Shown: positions 1 to 13,006, counted from the first letter of the stretch. The stretch is DNA of 64,000 bases from Croceicoccus marinus (GCF_001661675.2 NZ_CP019602.1:1265501-1329500), one strand, 5' to 3'. The notes: generated by a model from the letters alone, not told the origin. Translations and numbers: made by a program.

Positions 1-348
1 TACCAGGATCGGCAGCCGCCCCTCGGCGTGCGCGGTGTCGATCTCGCGTCGCGCGGCGGCGGCCCAATCGGCGGCCGAACAGGCCTGCGCTCCGTCCCAC
101 GACCCGAACAGGCGGTGCGGCACCCCGCGCATCTCGTCTATGGTCGGGCGTGCCGACAGCACCGCCAGATCGGCATAGACCTGCGCGCTATCGGCGTTGA
201 TCACGGTGGCCGGCAGCCCCTGTTCCCGCGCCGCCAGCGCAAGCCTCACCGCCAGATCGCTCTTGCCGCTGGCGGTCGGCCCTGCGATGAGCGCGACCCT
301 TGGCCTTTCCGGCCCCTGTTCATTTCTGGAGACTTGTTCCGTGCTCAT
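1..348 (-). CDS. miaA: tRNA dimethylallyltransferase MiaA, N-terminal part (runs off the window)
   Basis: The first 116 residues are visible; the rest lies beyond base 1. MiaA transfers a dimethylallyl group to N6 of A37 in tRNAs that read codons starting with U. Residues 23-30 form the P-loop GPTASGKS, and residues 51-58 (NADSAQVY) match the family's substrate-binding NADSxQVY motif, followed by the usual LSARP segment. The ATG at 348 is the only plausible start in frame, because no ATG, GTG or TTG lies between it and the P-loop. It overlaps the divergent serB start by 8 bases, so each gene's upstream control DNA lies inside the other's coding region. Identification is firm; only the C-terminal two thirds is unseen. 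Confidence 0.9.
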   Translation of the reverse strand, partial: MSTEQVSRNEQGPERPRVALIAGPTASGKSDLAVRLALAAREQGLPATVINADSAQVYADLAVLSARPTIDEMRGVPHRLFGSWDGAQACSAADWAAAARREIDTAHAEGRLPILV

Positions 349-1225
349 CGCCCGGCTGATAGCAGACACCGCCACGCTTGACAGCGCGCTCGACACGGCC
401 AGCGCCGCATTGTCGGCCCGGGGTTGGGCCATCGCGGGCGCGACCATGCTCGATTTTTGCGGCGAGGTGCTGCAGATCGACCTGGCGGACGGCGAACCGG
501 CAGAGGTGCGCCGGATCCTGTCCGATGCCTTCGCCCCGTCCGATCTGCTGCTGTCGGCTGGTCCGATCGAGGTGCCGCACCTGTTCGTGTCCGACATGGA
601 TTCGACCATGATCGGCCAGGAATGCATCGACGAACTGGCCGATTTCGCGGGGCTGAAGGACCGGATCGCGGCAATCACCGAACGTGCCATGCAGGGCGAG
701 CTGGACTTCGAAAGCGCGCTGAAGGAACGCGTCGGCCTGCTGAAGGACCTGCCTGAAAGCGCCATCGCCCAATGCCTGGCCGAACGGATCAGGCCGATGC
801 CCGGCGCCCGCACCCTGGTCGAGACGCTGAATGCGCGGGGCTGCCACACGGTGCTGGTCACCGGCGGCTTCCATTCCTTCGCCGACCCGGTGGCCGAAAT
901 GCTGGGATTTACCCGCGTGGTCGGCAATGTACTCGGCGTGGCCGATGGCAGGCTGTCGGGCGATCTGGCCGCCGCCATCGTCGACAGCGCCGTCAAGAAG
1001 ACAACGCTTGAACAGGAAATGGAGCGACTTGGCCCCGGCGCGCGCAGCCTTGCCATGGGCGACGGCGCGAACGACATCCCGATGATCCAGGCTGCCGACT
1101 ACGGCATTTCCTATTACGCCAAGCCCAAGGCGCGTGCCGCGTCCGACGGCTGGATCGAGCGCGGCGATCTGACCAGCGTGCTGCAGCTGTTCGACATTCC
1201 GCGCGCCGAATGGGCGGCGGATTGA
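341..1225 (+). CDS. serB: Phosphoserine phosphatase SerB
   Basis: Catalyses the last step of serine synthesis, phosphoserine to serine, in the cytoplasm. The 294-residue protein has a HAD-family core: motif I DMDST with nucleophile Asp85 and general acid Asp87, motif II in [12 protein letters not shown], and motif III GDGAND with Asp241. The N-terminal 80 residues form the ACT-like extension typical of proteobacterial SerB. I chose the GTG at 341 because GGAG lies 9 bases upstream and the encoded LIARLIAD start is typical; the frame stays open to 197 but that part is the antisense of miaA. glyA, the next serine-using step, is elsewhere in the window (15.7-17.0 kb). Confidence 0.93.
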   Translation: MLIARLIADTATLDSALDTASAALSARGWAIAGATMLDFCGEVLQIDLADGEPAEVRRILSDAFAPSDLLLSAGPIEVPHLFVSDMDSTMIGQECIDELADFAGLKDRIAAITERAMQGELDFESALKERVGLLKDLPESAIAQCLAERIRPMPGARTLVETLNARGCHTVLVTGGFHSFADPVAEMLGFTRVVGNVLGVADGRLSGDLAAAIVDSAVKKTTLEQEMERLGPGARSLAMGDGANDIPMIQAADYGISYYAKPKARAASDGWIERGDLTSVLQLFDIPRAEWAAD

Positions 1226-1278
1226 ACGACCCGATCAGCAGTGGTCGGGGCGGGTGCGAACCCCGCGCCGGCTGACCG

Positions 1279-3498
<2,220 letters not shown>

Positions 3499-3658
3499 GG
3501 CGCGCGCCTTACCTAGGCGCGCGGGGCTTCGCTAGTCCGTTTTGCGCGCAATTATCCGCAATCCACGGCGGGCGCCGCCGCCATGCGCCGCGAAACGCCG
3601 GGGCAGCGAGCGGCGGCACGGCTTGACCCGATCGCGGGCACGCTCCAAACACGCTGCG

Positions 3659-3913
3659 ATGAGCGACGATGCACCCGATATTTCGCAGATGAGTTACGAA
3701 CAGGCCCTGGCCTCGCTTGAGGACGTGGTCCGCCGACTCGAGGGCGGCGATGCCGCGCTCGACGAATCCATCGCGTTGTACGAACGCGGCGAGGCGCTGC
3801 GCAAGCACTGCCAGGCGCGTCTGGACGCGGCGCAGGCGCGGATCGAGGCGATCGTCGCCGATGCCGAGGGCCGCGCCGCCACGACGCGCCCGTTCGACGA
3901 GCCGGCGGCCTGA
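3659..3913 (+). CDS. xseB: Exodeoxyribonuclease VII small subunit
   Basis: An 84-residue XseB. It binds the large subunit XseA to form exonuclease VII, which degrades single-stranded DNA from both ends. The family signature is clear: SYEQALASLEDVVRRLEGGD, then LDESIALYERGEALRKHC, a two-helix coiled coil. I start at ATG 3659; the frame is open upstream to 3542 but that extension is Arg/Pro-rich and unlike the family. It is followed after 5 bases by ispA, the common xseB-ispA pairing in proteobacteria, so the two are probably co-transcribed. xseA is not in the window. Confidence 0.93.
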   Translation: MSDDAPDISQMSYEQALASLEDVVRRLEGGDAALDESIALYERGEALRKHCQARLDAAQARIEAIVADAEGRAATTRPFDEPAA

Positions 3914-3918
3914 CACCC

Positions 3919-4824
3919 GTGTCCAGCATCGTGGTGAACGAAGAACTCCCCGCTGCGCTCGACCGCATCGCCAACGATGTCGATGCCTGTTTCGACGCGA
4001 TCCTGCCGGTTCCGCAGGATGCGCGCGCCAGGCTGATAGAAGCGATGCGCTATGCGGCCATCGGCGGCGGCAAGCGGATGCGGCCGCTGCTGTGCGTGAC
4101 CACCGCGGGCATGCTGGCGGTCGACCGCGAGACGGCAGTGCGCGTCGGCTGCGCGATCGAGGCGATCCATGTCTATTCGCTGATCCACGACGATCTGCCG
4201 TGCATGGACGACGATGCGCTGCGCCACGGCAAGCCGACACTGCATCGCCAGTTCGACGAGGCGACGGCGGTGCTGGCGGGCGATTCGCTCCACGCGCTGG
4301 CGTTCGAGATACTGAGCGACGCCGATCGGCTGCCCGACCCCTTCACCCGCGCCGAGCTTGTGTCATGCCTGGCGCAGGCCAACGGCGCCAACGGCATGGC
4401 GGGCGGGCAGATGATGGACATCGTCGCCGAGACCAGCGAGTTCGATCTGCCGACCGTGACGCGCCTGCAGCAGCTCAAGACCGGCGCATTGCTGGCCGCA
4501 TCGGTCGAAATGGGCGCCATTCTTGGCCATCTTCCTGCCGAAGGGCGGCGTTCCCTGCGCCATTACGCGCATGATATCGGCCTGGCCTTCCAGATCGCCG
4601 ACGATCTTCTGGATCACGAGGGCGACGAGGAACTGGCCGGCAAGGCGCTGCGCAAGGATGCGCAGGCCGGCAAGTCGACCTTCGTGTCCCTGCTGGGCGC
4701 CGATCGTGCGCGCGACCAGGCACGCGCCCTGGTCGATCAGGCCATAGGTCATCTGGAGGCCTATGGAAGGGAAGCGGACCTGCTGCGCGCGGTGGCCCGC
4801 TTCGTCGTCGAACGGCCGAACTGA
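3919..4824 (+). CDS. ispA: Polyprenyl synthetase, farnesyl diphosphate synthase type
   Basis: A 301-residue trans-prenyltransferase that condenses IPP with DMAPP and GPP to make farnesyl diphosphate for quinones, undecaprenyl carrier and carotenoids. The first aspartate-rich motif, DDLPCMDDD at residues 91-99, has the two-residue insertion typical of bacterial FPP synthases, with Tyr86 five residues upstream as expected for a C15 product. The second is DDLLD at residues 228-232. The start is GTG 3919, 5 bases after the xseB stop. A geranylgeranyl product cannot be excluded from sequence alone, but motif and neighbourhood favour farnesyl diphosphate. Confidence 0.88.
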   Translation: MSSIVVNEELPAALDRIANDVDACFDAILPVPQDARARLIEAMRYAAIGGGKRMRPLLCVTTAGMLAVDRETAVRVGCAIEAIHVYSLIHDDLPCMDDDALRHGKPTLHRQFDEATAVLAGDSLHALAFEILSDADRLPDPFTRAELVSCLAQANGANGMAGGQMMDIVAETSEFDLPTVTRLQQLKTGALLAASVEMGAILGHLPAEGRRSLRHYAHDIGLAFQIADDLLDHEGDEELAGKALRKDAQAGKSTFVSLLGADRARDQARALVDQAIGHLEAYGREADLLRAVARFVVERPN

Positions 4825-4858
4825 CGCGCGCCGACAATACACGACAGGGGAGGGACAA

Positions 4859-5380
4859 TTGAGCGAGAGCCAGGAGCGGGTCGGCATCTACCCGGGTACA
4901 TTCGACCCCATCACGCTGGGCCATTGCGACATCATCCGCCGCGGCGCGAAGCTGGTGGACCGCCTGATCATCGGCGTCACCACGAACCCGTCCAAGAACC
5001 CGATGTTCTCTCCGCAGGAACGGATGGACATGGTCAACCGCGAGGTCGCGGCTCTGGGCGTCGCGAATGTCGAGGTCGTGGGCTTCAACGCGCTGCTGAT
5101 GCGATTTGCCGAGAAGCAGGGCGCGCAGGTGATCGTGCGCGGCCTGCGGGCGGTGGCCGATTTCGAATACGAATACCAGATGGCCGGCATGAACCAGCAG
5201 CTGAACGACGATATCGAGACCGTCTTCCTTATGGCCGATGTCTCGCTTCAGCCGATCGCATCCAAGCTGGTGAAGGAAATCGCCCAGTTCGGCGGCGACA
5301 TCTCGCCCTTCGTCAGCCCCGCGGTAAAACAGGACGTGGGTGCCCGTGTGTCGGAGCAGGGCCTGAAGGGCGATTATTGA
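4859..5380 (+). CDS. coaD: Phosphopantetheine adenylyltransferase
   Basis: Adenylates 4'-phosphopantetheine to dephospho-CoA, the penultimate step of coenzyme A synthesis. The 173-residue protein starts with the nucleotidyltransferase signature GIYPGTFDPITLGH (T/HxGH fold), carries NPSKNPMFSPQER, and has IASKLVKEIA in place of the ISSxxVRE loop. I place the start at TTG 4859 because a strong GGGGAGGGA ribosome site lies just upstream and the protein then begins 8 residues before the conserved strand. A longer in-frame reading to 4763 would overlap ispA and is not family-like. Confidence 0.92.
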   Translation: MSESQERVGIYPGTFDPITLGHCDIIRRGAKLVDRLIIGVTTNPSKNPMFSPQERMDMVNREVAALGVANVEVVGFNALLMRFAEKQGAQVIVRGLRAVADFEYEYQMAGMNQQLNDDIETVFLMADVSLQPIASKLVKEIAQFGGDISPFVSPAVKQDVGARVSEQGLKGDY

Positions 5381-5386
5381 CCTGAC

Positions 5387-5411
5387 GGCCCGGTTCGCTA
5401 TCGGACCGGCC
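5387..5411 (+). terminator. Possible weak terminator after coaD
   Basis: An imperfect GC-rich inverted repeat (GGCCCGGT ... ACCGGCC, with one bulge and a short loop) lies 7 bases after the coaD stop and is followed by TCATTCATTTTA. The T-run is interrupted, so this may act only as a processing or pausing hairpin. Confidence 0.35.
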
Positions 5412-5473
5412 TCATTCATTTTACCGACAGCGCAAGCGGGCTATCCGGCCGTGAAACTTGCAAGGGATCCTTG

Positions 5474-6229
5474 ATGACTATCCGTATTTCCATGCCCTCC
5501 CGCGTCTGGATGAAGGCGGGTATCGCCGCCATGGCTCTTGGCCTGTCCGGTAACGCCATGGCCCAGGACAGCGCTGCCGAGGATCTGGCGCAGGACGCGA
5601 CCGAAGCGCTCGAGGCCGAGACGAACGAAGTGCCGGCGTCGATCGCCGATTACTGGACCGTGGATGCCGATGCCGCCGCCGATCCAGAGAATGTCTGGCT
5701 GCTCGACCTGTCGAACGGCGGACGGGTTGCCATTCGCCTCAAGCCGCAATGGGCGCCCGAACATGTCGAGCGCATCAAGACGCTGACGCAGCAGGGCTTC
5801 TACGACGGCGTGATCTTCCACCGCGTGATCGAGGGGTTCATGGCCCAGTCCGGCGATCCCAGCGGCACCGGGCGCGGCGGATCCGAGCTTCCCGACCTGA
5901 AGGAAGAATTCAACCGCGTTCCGCATCTGCGCGGCACCGTATCGATGGCGCGCATGGGCAATTCGGTCGATTCCGCCAACAGCCAGTTCTTCATCGTGTT
6001 CTATCCGACGATGGCGATCGACGGGAAATACACCGTGTTCGGCCGGGTCATCGGCGGCATGGACAAGGTTGACACGATCACCCGCGGCGAACCGCCTGCC
6101 AATCCGACCCGCATCGTGCAGGCATCGCTGGCCAGCCAGAACAAGCCCGCGCCGGCACCCATGGCCGCTCCGGCGCAGGAGATCACGGCAGACATGCTGA
6201 ACAATGCCGTGCCGGACAGCGGGCAGTAA
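5474..6229 (+). CDS. Exported cyclophilin-type peptidyl-prolyl cis-trans isomerase
   Basis: A 251-residue isomerase predicted to act in the periplasm. It starts with a signal peptide (basic SRVWMK, hydrophobic AGIAAMALGLSG, cleavage near NAMAQ). The cyclophilin domain covers roughly residues 75-220: FHRVIEGFMAQSGDP contains the catalytic Arg, and NSQFFIVF and the YTVFGRVIGGMD strand are intact. The C-terminal tail is Ala/Pro-rich. ATG 5474 has AAGGGA six bases upstream and is preferred over TTG 5471. It is followed by queA after 41 bases and may share its transcript. Confidence 0.9.
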   Translation: MTIRISMPSRVWMKAGIAAMALGLSGNAMAQDSAAEDLAQDATEALEAETNEVPASIADYWTVDADAAADPENVWLLDLSNGGRVAIRLKPQWAPEHVERIKTLTQQGFYDGVIFHRVIEGFMAQSGDPSGTGRGGSELPDLKEEFNRVPHLRGTVSMARMGNSVDSANSQFFIVFYPTMAIDGKYTVFGRVIGGMDKVDTITRGEPPANPTRIVQASLASQNKPAPAPMAAPAQEITADMLNNAVPDSGQ

Positions 6230-6270
6230 CACCGCTTTTCAATCGCATCGCGCATGACTAGGGCAGCGCG

Positions 6271-7350
6271 ATGCGAGTTGATGCCTTCGATTTCGACCTT
6301 CCCGCCGAGCGGATCGCGCTGCGTCCCGCGCGGCCGCGCGATGCCGCGCGCATGCTTCTGGTGGAAGGAGCGGAAGGGAGGCTGATCGACCGCCAGGTAC
6401 GCGATTTGCCTTCGTTGCTGTCACCGGGCGATGTGCTGGTCTTCAACGACACGCGCGTCATTCCGGCCCGGCTTGAAGGCGTACGACCCCCGCGCCAGGG
6501 CGAAAATGGAGAGGGCGCGAGGATCGGTGCTACGCTGCACAAGCGGATCGACCTGCGCCGCTGGCAGGCGTTTGTCCGCAACGGCAAGCGCCTTCGCGCG
6601 GGCGATACCATATGCTTCCCCGCCGATGTTGCCGCCAAGGCCGAACAGCGCCTGGCCGATGGAAGCTGGACGCTGGCCTTCCAGGGCGAGGAGCCGGTCG
6701 AACTGCTGCTTGAGCGGGCAGGGCAGATGCCGCTGCCCCCCTATATCGCGGGCAAGCGCGAGACGGACGAGCAGGACCGCAGCGATTACCAGACGATGTT
6801 CGCCAGACAGGACGGCGCGGTCGCGGCACCGACCGCGGCGCTGCATTTCACGCCGGAACTGATCGCGGCGCTGGATAAGCGCGGCATCGCGCGCGAGACA
6901 CTGACCCTGCATGTCGGGGCGGGCACTTTCCTGCCGGTAAAGGCGGAAGACACCGAAGACCACCAGATGCATGCCGAATGGGGCACGATCGACGCGGCCA
7001 CGGCAGAGCGCCTGAACGAGGTGCGCAAAGCAGGCGGACGCGTCATCGCGGTCGGGACCACCGTCCTGCGCCTGCTGGAAAGCGCCGCTGACGAAAATGA
7101 TGTAATTCAGCCATTTGCGGGCGACACTTCGATCTTCATCACACCCGGTTACCGCTTTCGCGCGATCGATGGATTGATGACTAATTTTCATCTGCCTAAA
7201 TCGACGCTGTTCATGCTGGTCAGCGCGCTGATGGGGCTGGACGTGATGCAGTCGGCCTATGCCCATGCCATCGAACGGGGCTACCGCTTCTACAGCTATG
7301 GCGACAGTTCGCTGCTGCTGCCCAACAGGGCAATGTCCGCCGCTTCTTGA
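6271..7350 (+). CDS. queA: S-adenosylmethionine:tRNA ribosyltransferase-isomerase QueA
   Basis: Transfers and isomerises the ribosyl part of SAM onto preQ1 at tRNA position 34, giving epoxyqueuosine. The 359-residue protein starts [22 protein letters not shown] in the family manner and carries [44 protein letters not shown] and the C-terminal [17 protein letters not shown] and RFYSYGDS motifs, all characteristic of QueA. It belongs with tgt (11.7 kb), which inserts preQ1. The downstream ABC gene starts 28 bases after the stop. Confidence 0.95.
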   Translation: MRVDAFDFDLPAERIALRPARPRDAARMLLVEGAEGRLIDRQVRDLPSLLSPGDVLVFNDTRVIPARLEGVRPPRQGENGEGARIGATLHKRIDLRRWQAFVRNGKRLRAGDTICFPADVAAKAEQRLADGSWTLAFQGEEPVELLLERAGQMPLPPYIAGKRETDEQDRSDYQTMFARQDGAVAAPTAALHFTPELIAALDKRGIARETLTLHVGAGTFLPVKAEDTEDHQMHAEWGTIDAATAERLNEVRKAGGRVIAVGTTVLRLLESAADENDVIQPFAGDTSIFITPGYRFRAIDGLMTNFHLPKSTLFMLVSALMGLDVMQSAYAHAIERGYRFYSYGDSSLLLPNRAMSAAS

Positions 7351-7378
7351 AAACGCCGGGTGCGGGGGCCACACAGGC

Positions 7379-8362
7379 ATGGTGGAAACCATACTCGATA
7401 TTCGCGGCTTGTCGAAAACCTATTCCGGCAGGGGCAGCGCACCACCCGTCACCGCTCTCGACAACGTAGACCTGCAGATCCGCAAGGGTGAGATATTCGC
7501 TCTGCTGGGGCCCAACGGCGCCGGCAAGACGACACTGATTGGCGCGGTTTGCGGCATGGTTCGCCCCACTGGCGGCACGGTCATGGCATTCGGGCACGAT
7601 ATGGCGCGCGACTGGCGCCGGATGCGCGCGCGGATCGGTCTGGTGCCGCAGGAACTGTCGATCGACATGTTCGACAAGGTGCACCGCGCCGTCGCCTATT
7701 CGCGCGGATTGTTCGGCAAGCCCGCCGACCCCGCCCGGATCGAGGAAGTGCTGCGCACGCTGTCGCTGTGGGACAAGCGCGACGCGCAGCTTCGCGCGCT
7801 GTCGGGCGGCATGAAGCGCCGCGTGCTGATCGCCAAGGCGCTGGCCCATGATCCTGATCTGCTGTTCCTCGACGAACCGACCGCTGGGGTCGATGTCGAG
7901 TTGCGCCGCGACATGTGGCAGACCATCGGCCGGCTGCGCGAACAGGGCGTCACCGTCATCCTGACCACCCATTATATCGAGGAAGCGGAGGAGATGGCCG
8001 ACCGCGTGGGCGTGATCAACAAGGGTCGCATCCTGCTTGTCGACGACAAGGCCGCGATCATGAAGCGCCTTGGCCGCACCGAGGCCAGCTTTGCGCTGGC
8101 AAGCCCCCTCGGCAGCCTGCCGGCCGCGCTGTTCGGTTATCCTGTCGCGCTTGAGGACGGCGGTCGCAGCCTGGTGTTTCGCGGCGGCGACGGCAGCGGC
8201 CTTGGCAAGGAGCTTGTGGCCGAGATCGCCAAGCTGCTCGTCACCCAGGGCATCGACTTCACCGGCATCGACCAGCACGAATCGAGCCTTGAGGACATTT
8301 TCGTTCGCTTGGTCGAGGATGAGGGCGGGCAACAAGGCGCCAGCGGAGGGCTGGCGGCATGA
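7379..8362 (+). CDS. ABC-2 type exporter, ATP-binding protein
   Basis: A 327-residue ATPase of the NatA/CcmA-like multidrug and polysaccharide export class. It has Walker A GPNGAGKTT (residues 44-52), signature LSGGMKRR, Walker B LLFLDEPTAGVD and the switch histidine in LTTHYIEEAE. About 90 residues after the nucleotide-binding domain form the C-terminal extension usual for this class. The start is ATG 7379; an upstream in-frame extension only reads through queA in another frame. Its stop overlaps the permease start by 4 bases (ATGA), so the two form one coupled transcription unit. Substrate is unknown. Confidence 0.9.
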   Translation: MVETILDIRGLSKTYSGRGSAPPVTALDNVDLQIRKGEIFALLGPNGAGKTTLIGAVCGMVRPTGGTVMAFGHDMARDWRRMRARIGLVPQELSIDMFDKVHRAVAYSRGLFGKPADPARIEEVLRTLSLWDKRDAQLRALSGGMKRRVLIAKALAHDPDLLFLDEPTAGVDVELRRDMWQTIGRLREQGVTVILTTHYIEEAEEMADRVGVINKGRILLVDDKAAIMKRLGRTEASFALASPLGSLPAALFGYPVALEDGGRSLVFRGGDGSGLGKELVAEIAKLLVTQGIDFTGIDQHESSLEDIFVRLVEDEGGQQGASGGLAA

Positions 8363-9126
8363 GCTTCAACGCCACAAGCGCATTCACCATCTATCGCGCG
8401 GAACTGATGCGATTCCTGCGGACCGCGTTCGGCTCGCTGGTATCGCCGGTGCTGACGACCTGCCTCTATTTCATCGTCTTCGGCGCTGCGATCGGCGGGC
8501 GCATGGAAGAGGTGGGCGGGGTGGAATACGGGGCCTTCATCGTGCCGGGCCTGCTGCTTCTGACCATGCTGTCGGAAAGCACGTCTAACGCCAGCTTCGG
8601 CATATACATGCCGCGCTTCACCGGTTCGATCTACGAACTGCTGTCGGCCCCCGTCGGGGTGGCCGAGACGCTGGCGGGCTATGTCGGCGCGGCGGTGACC
8701 AAGTCGCTGATCCTGGCCGCCATCATCCTGCTGACGGCGACCTTGTTCGTCGATTACCACATCATGCATCCGCTTGCCGCGTTCGGTTTCATCGTGCTGG
8801 TCGCAGCCGCGTTTTCGCTGCTGGGGTTCATCCTGGGCCTGTGGGCCGACGGGTTCGAGAAGCTGCAGATGGTGCCGCTGCTGCTGCTGACGCCGCTGAC
8901 CTTCCTGGGAGGCACGTTCTATTCGATCGACATGCTGGCGGAACCGTGGCGCACCGCGGCGCTGTTCAATCCGATCGTCTATCTGGTCAGCGGGCTGCGG
9001 TGGACATTCTATGGCCAGGCCGATGTTTCCATCGCGGTCGCGACCGGGCTGACCCTGGCGTTCCTGGCGCTGTGCGTCATCGTTATTGCGACCATTTTCA
9101 AAACTGGCTGGCGGCTGCGCGATTGA
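8359..9126 (+). CDS. ABC-2 type exporter, permease
   Basis: A 255-residue inner-membrane permease with six predicted hydrophobic segments. The pattern EYGAFIVPGLLLLTMLSEST, SAPVGVAETLAGY and LTPLTFLGGTFYSIDMLAEPWR is typical of the NodJ/ABC-2 transporter family. It overlaps the ATPase by 4 bases and is followed after 19 bases by a DUF481 outer-membrane protein, so the three genes may be co-transcribed. The sequence does not show what is exported. Confidence 0.9.
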   Translation: MSFNATSAFTIYRAELMRFLRTAFGSLVSPVLTTCLYFIVFGAAIGGRMEEVGGVEYGAFIVPGLLLLTMLSESTSNASFGIYMPRFTGSIYELLSAPVGVAETLAGYVGAAVTKSLILAAIILLTATLFVDYHIMHPLAAFGFIVLVAAAFSLLGFILGLWADGFEKLQMVPLLLLTPLTFLGGTFYSIDMLAEPWRTAALFNPIVYLVSGLRWTFYGQADVSIAVATGLTLAFLALCVIVIATIFKTGWRLRD

Positions 9127-9145
9127 TTTGATACCGCGCTGCGGC

Positions 9146-10135
9146 ATGGGATCACGGGTGCTTGTTCTTGCTTCGCTGGCGGCTTCTGCCGCTACTCCTG
9201 CCATGGCGCAGGACGCTGTTTATATTGAACCTTATCCGCGCCTGCAGGTGCCGGAGCCGCAGCCCGAGGGCCTGCCGGTAGCAGCGCGCGAAATGGTCGA
9301 GACCGCAATCGCGACCGGCGACCCGGACAAGGTCCGCACGGTGGTCGAGATCGCGCGCCAGACCTATCCGACGGGCGGCGCGCAGCTTGACGCGCTGGAG
9401 GCCGGCTTCAAGGAAAATCGCCAGCGGATCCTAGCCGCCGAACAGACGCGCAAACGCGAATCGCTGCGCAATGCCGGACCGCTGGAAGGCTGGACCGGCA
9501 AGGGCGAGTTCGGCGCGCTGGCGTCCAGCGGCAATAGCGAGGACCTGGGCGTGACCGCCGGTTTCCGCACCAGCCGCGTCGGCATCAACTGGCGCCACCG
9601 GATCAATGCGCGCTTCGACTTCCAGAGTTCTGACGGCGACACCACGCGCGAGCGCTATCTGTTCGCCTATGAACCCAGTTTCGACCTGTCGCCGCGCGCC
9701 TTCGTGTTCGGCCTGGCGCAATATGAAAAGGACGAGATCCAGGGCTTCTCCTCGCGCTATTCGGGATCGAGCGGCATCGGTTTCCGCCCGTTCGACCGCG
9801 ACGGGCTGCGGCTTGAACTGAAGGGCGGCCCCGCCTGGCGGCGCACCGTGCTGGTCGACCCGTTGATGGAGAGCGAGGACGATACCTATCTGGCCGGGCT
9901 GGGCGCGGTCGAACTGGAATGGCGCATCGCCGAAAGCCTGACCCTGACCGAAAGCGCCAATGCCTTCGTCCATTCCGACAATTCGACCTTCGCCGCGCTG
10001 ACGGGGCTGGAGGCGGGGCTGGGCAACCGGCTGAAGGCCCGCCTGTCCTATAGCATCGAGCATGACACCGATCCGCCCGAGAACACCAAGCCGACCGATA
10101 CGCTGTCGCGCATCTCGCTGATCTATGATTTCTGA
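9146..10135 (+). CDS. DUF481 family outer-membrane protein
   Basis: A 329-residue protein with a signal peptide (GSRVLVLASLAASAATPAMAQ) and a helical N-terminal region to about residue 110. The C-terminal half is a run of amphipathic beta strands ending SRISLIYDF, with the terminal Phe typical of outer-membrane barrels. GKGEFGALASSGNSE and the following TAGFRTSRVGINWRHRI match DUF481, the family of the YdiY salt-induced outer-membrane protein. Function is not known. I start at ATG 9146; TTG 9128 is an alternative. It follows the ABC permease closely and converges on the TauE gene with 20 bases between stops. Confidence 0.8.
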   Translation: MGSRVLVLASLAASAATPAMAQDAVYIEPYPRLQVPEPQPEGLPVAAREMVETAIATGDPDKVRTVVEIARQTYPTGGAQLDALEAGFKENRQRILAAEQTRKRESLRNAGPLEGWTGKGEFGALASSGNSEDLGVTAGFRTSRVGINWRHRINARFDFQSSDGDTTRERYLFAYEPSFDLSPRAFVFGLAQYEKDEIQGFSSRYSGSSGIGFRPFDRDGLRLELKGGPAWRRTVLVDPLMESEDDTYLAGLGAVELEWRIAESLTLTESANAFVHSDNSTFAALTGLEAGLGNRLKARLSYSIEHDTDPPENTKPTDTLSRISLIYDF

Positions 10136-10155
10136 CGGACGGGGCTGGCTGCCGC

Positions 10156-10914
10156 CTAGCCGGCGAACCAGCCCCAGATCAGCCGCGCTGTCAGGGCCAG
10201 GCTGACGACCACCAGCAGCGGGCGGATCAGCCTGGCGCCATGCTTTACCGCAAAGCGCGATCCGATCCAAGATCCGGTCATCGCCCCCACCGCGCAGGAA
10301 AGGCCCAGCGCCCAGACGATCTTGCCGCCTGCCGCGAAGACGATGACGCTGGCGATATTGGTCATCATGTTGAACAGCTTGGCATGGGCGGTCGCGCGGG
10401 TCAGCCCTTCGCCGCGCAGGCCGACCTGCGTCGCGGCGAAGAAGCTGCCGGTGCCGGGGCCGAAGAAGCCGTCATAGAAACCGATCGCGCCCGCCACCGG
10501 GGCATAGCCCTTGCGGCTAAGCAGCTGGTGCGCCTGCGTATCGTCCATGCGGGGCGACAGCAGCACATAGAGCGCGACGCCCGTCAGCAGCAGCGGCACG
10601 ATCAGTTCCAGCGCGCGGGTGGAGATCTGCTGCACCAGCAGCGATCCCGTCGCCGCGCCGACCAGCGCGAGCAGGCCCAGCCATTTCTCCTTGCGCCAGT
10701 CGACCAGCCCCGCGCGGGCATAGTTGACGAAGGCCATGGTGGTCGCCGCGATCGACTGCGACTTGTTGGTGCCCAGCGCCAGCTGCGGCGGAAGCCCGGC
10801 AAACAGGAGGGCCGGCATCATGACGAGCCCGCCGCCCCCGGCGACCGAATCGAGAAAACCGGTAAGCACGGCCACGAGGGCCATCACGATCAGCAGCCAG
10901 GGTTCGATGTCCAT
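10156..10914 (-). CDS. TauE/SafE family membrane protein
   Basis: A 252-residue integral membrane protein with about eight hydrophobic segments and the two TauE/SafE signatures: GFLDSVAGGGGLVMMPAL near the N terminus and its internal duplicate GFYDGFFGPGTGSFF in the second half. Members carry sulfite, sulfonates or other anions across the inner membrane; the substrate here is unknown. I start at ATG 10914; the frame stays open to 11100 but that part overlaps the alkB-like gene and lacks family character. No sulfur-metabolism genes are adjacent. Confidence 0.85.
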   Translation of the reverse strand: MDIEPWLLIVMALVAVLTGFLDSVAGGGGLVMMPALLFAGLPPQLALGTNKSQSIAATTMAFVNYARAGLVDWRKEKWLGLLALVGAATGSLLVQQISTRALELIVPLLLTGVALYVLLSPRMDDTQAHQLLSRKGYAPVAGAIGFYDGFFGPGTGSFFAATQVGLRGEGLTRATAHAKLFNMMTNIASVIVFAAGGKIVWALGLSCAVGAMTGSWIGSRFAVKHGARLIRPLLVVVSLALTARLIWGWFAG

Positions 10915-10989
10915 AAGGGAAGCCCTTAGCGCCGTTGCGACCGCGCTGGAAAGCCCGGCAATGTGGCAGTTGGCGACTTGAGCGCAGCG

Positions 10990-11050
10990 GTTTGGGAGGT
11001 GGGGTTTGGAAGGTGGGGTCTGGAGGGAGCGGCTTGAGAGGAGGGGCAGG
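10990..11050. repeat. G-rich purine tract with short direct repeats upstream of the AlkB-like gene
   Basis: The non-coding DNA between the divergent TauE-family and AlkB-like genes contains repeated GGTGGGG blocks (GGAGGTGGGGTTTGGA then AGGTGGGGTCTGGA) running into GAGAGGAGGGG. The last part doubles as the ribosome site of the AlkB-like gene. Four G-runs of three or more bases occur, but one spacer is about ten bases, so a canonical G-quadruplex is only marginally possible. Confidence 0.5.
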
Positions 11051-11059
11051 GCTGCCCAT

Positions 11060-12828
<1,769 letters not shown>

Positions 12829-12838
12829 TCCTGCTGGC

Positions 12839-13006
12839 CTAGCCTGCGGCCGCGCGGCGCTCTTCAAGCACGGTATCGCGATAGGCGACGAAGTTTCCGG
12901 CTGCGTCGAGAAAGCCCGCGCCGATCCGGTTGGCAAAGCGTTTCGCCAGTTCGAGCGTGGGGTACCACTTGCCCTTCCGGCCCGGGGTGATGAACCTGTA
13001 TTCCAT
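12839..13006 (-). CDS. Small conserved-looking hypothetical protein, 55 residues
   Basis: A 55-codon frame not recognised as a known family. It reads MEYRFITPGRKGKWYPT then a helix LELAKRFANRIGAGFLD, then AAGNFVAYRDTVLEERR. It looks like a real small soluble protein: balanced composition, genome-like codon use, and it fills the gap between the convergent tgt and the rpsD terminator. The sequence GGAAC-N16-CATT (13018-13042), one base off the general-stress promoter consensus, lies upstream, but it leaves almost no leader before ATG 13006 and I see no clear ribosome site. Function unknown. Confidence 0.6.
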   Translation of the reverse strand: MEYRFITPGRKGKWYPTLELAKRFANRIGAGFLDAAGNFVAYRDTVLEERRAAAG

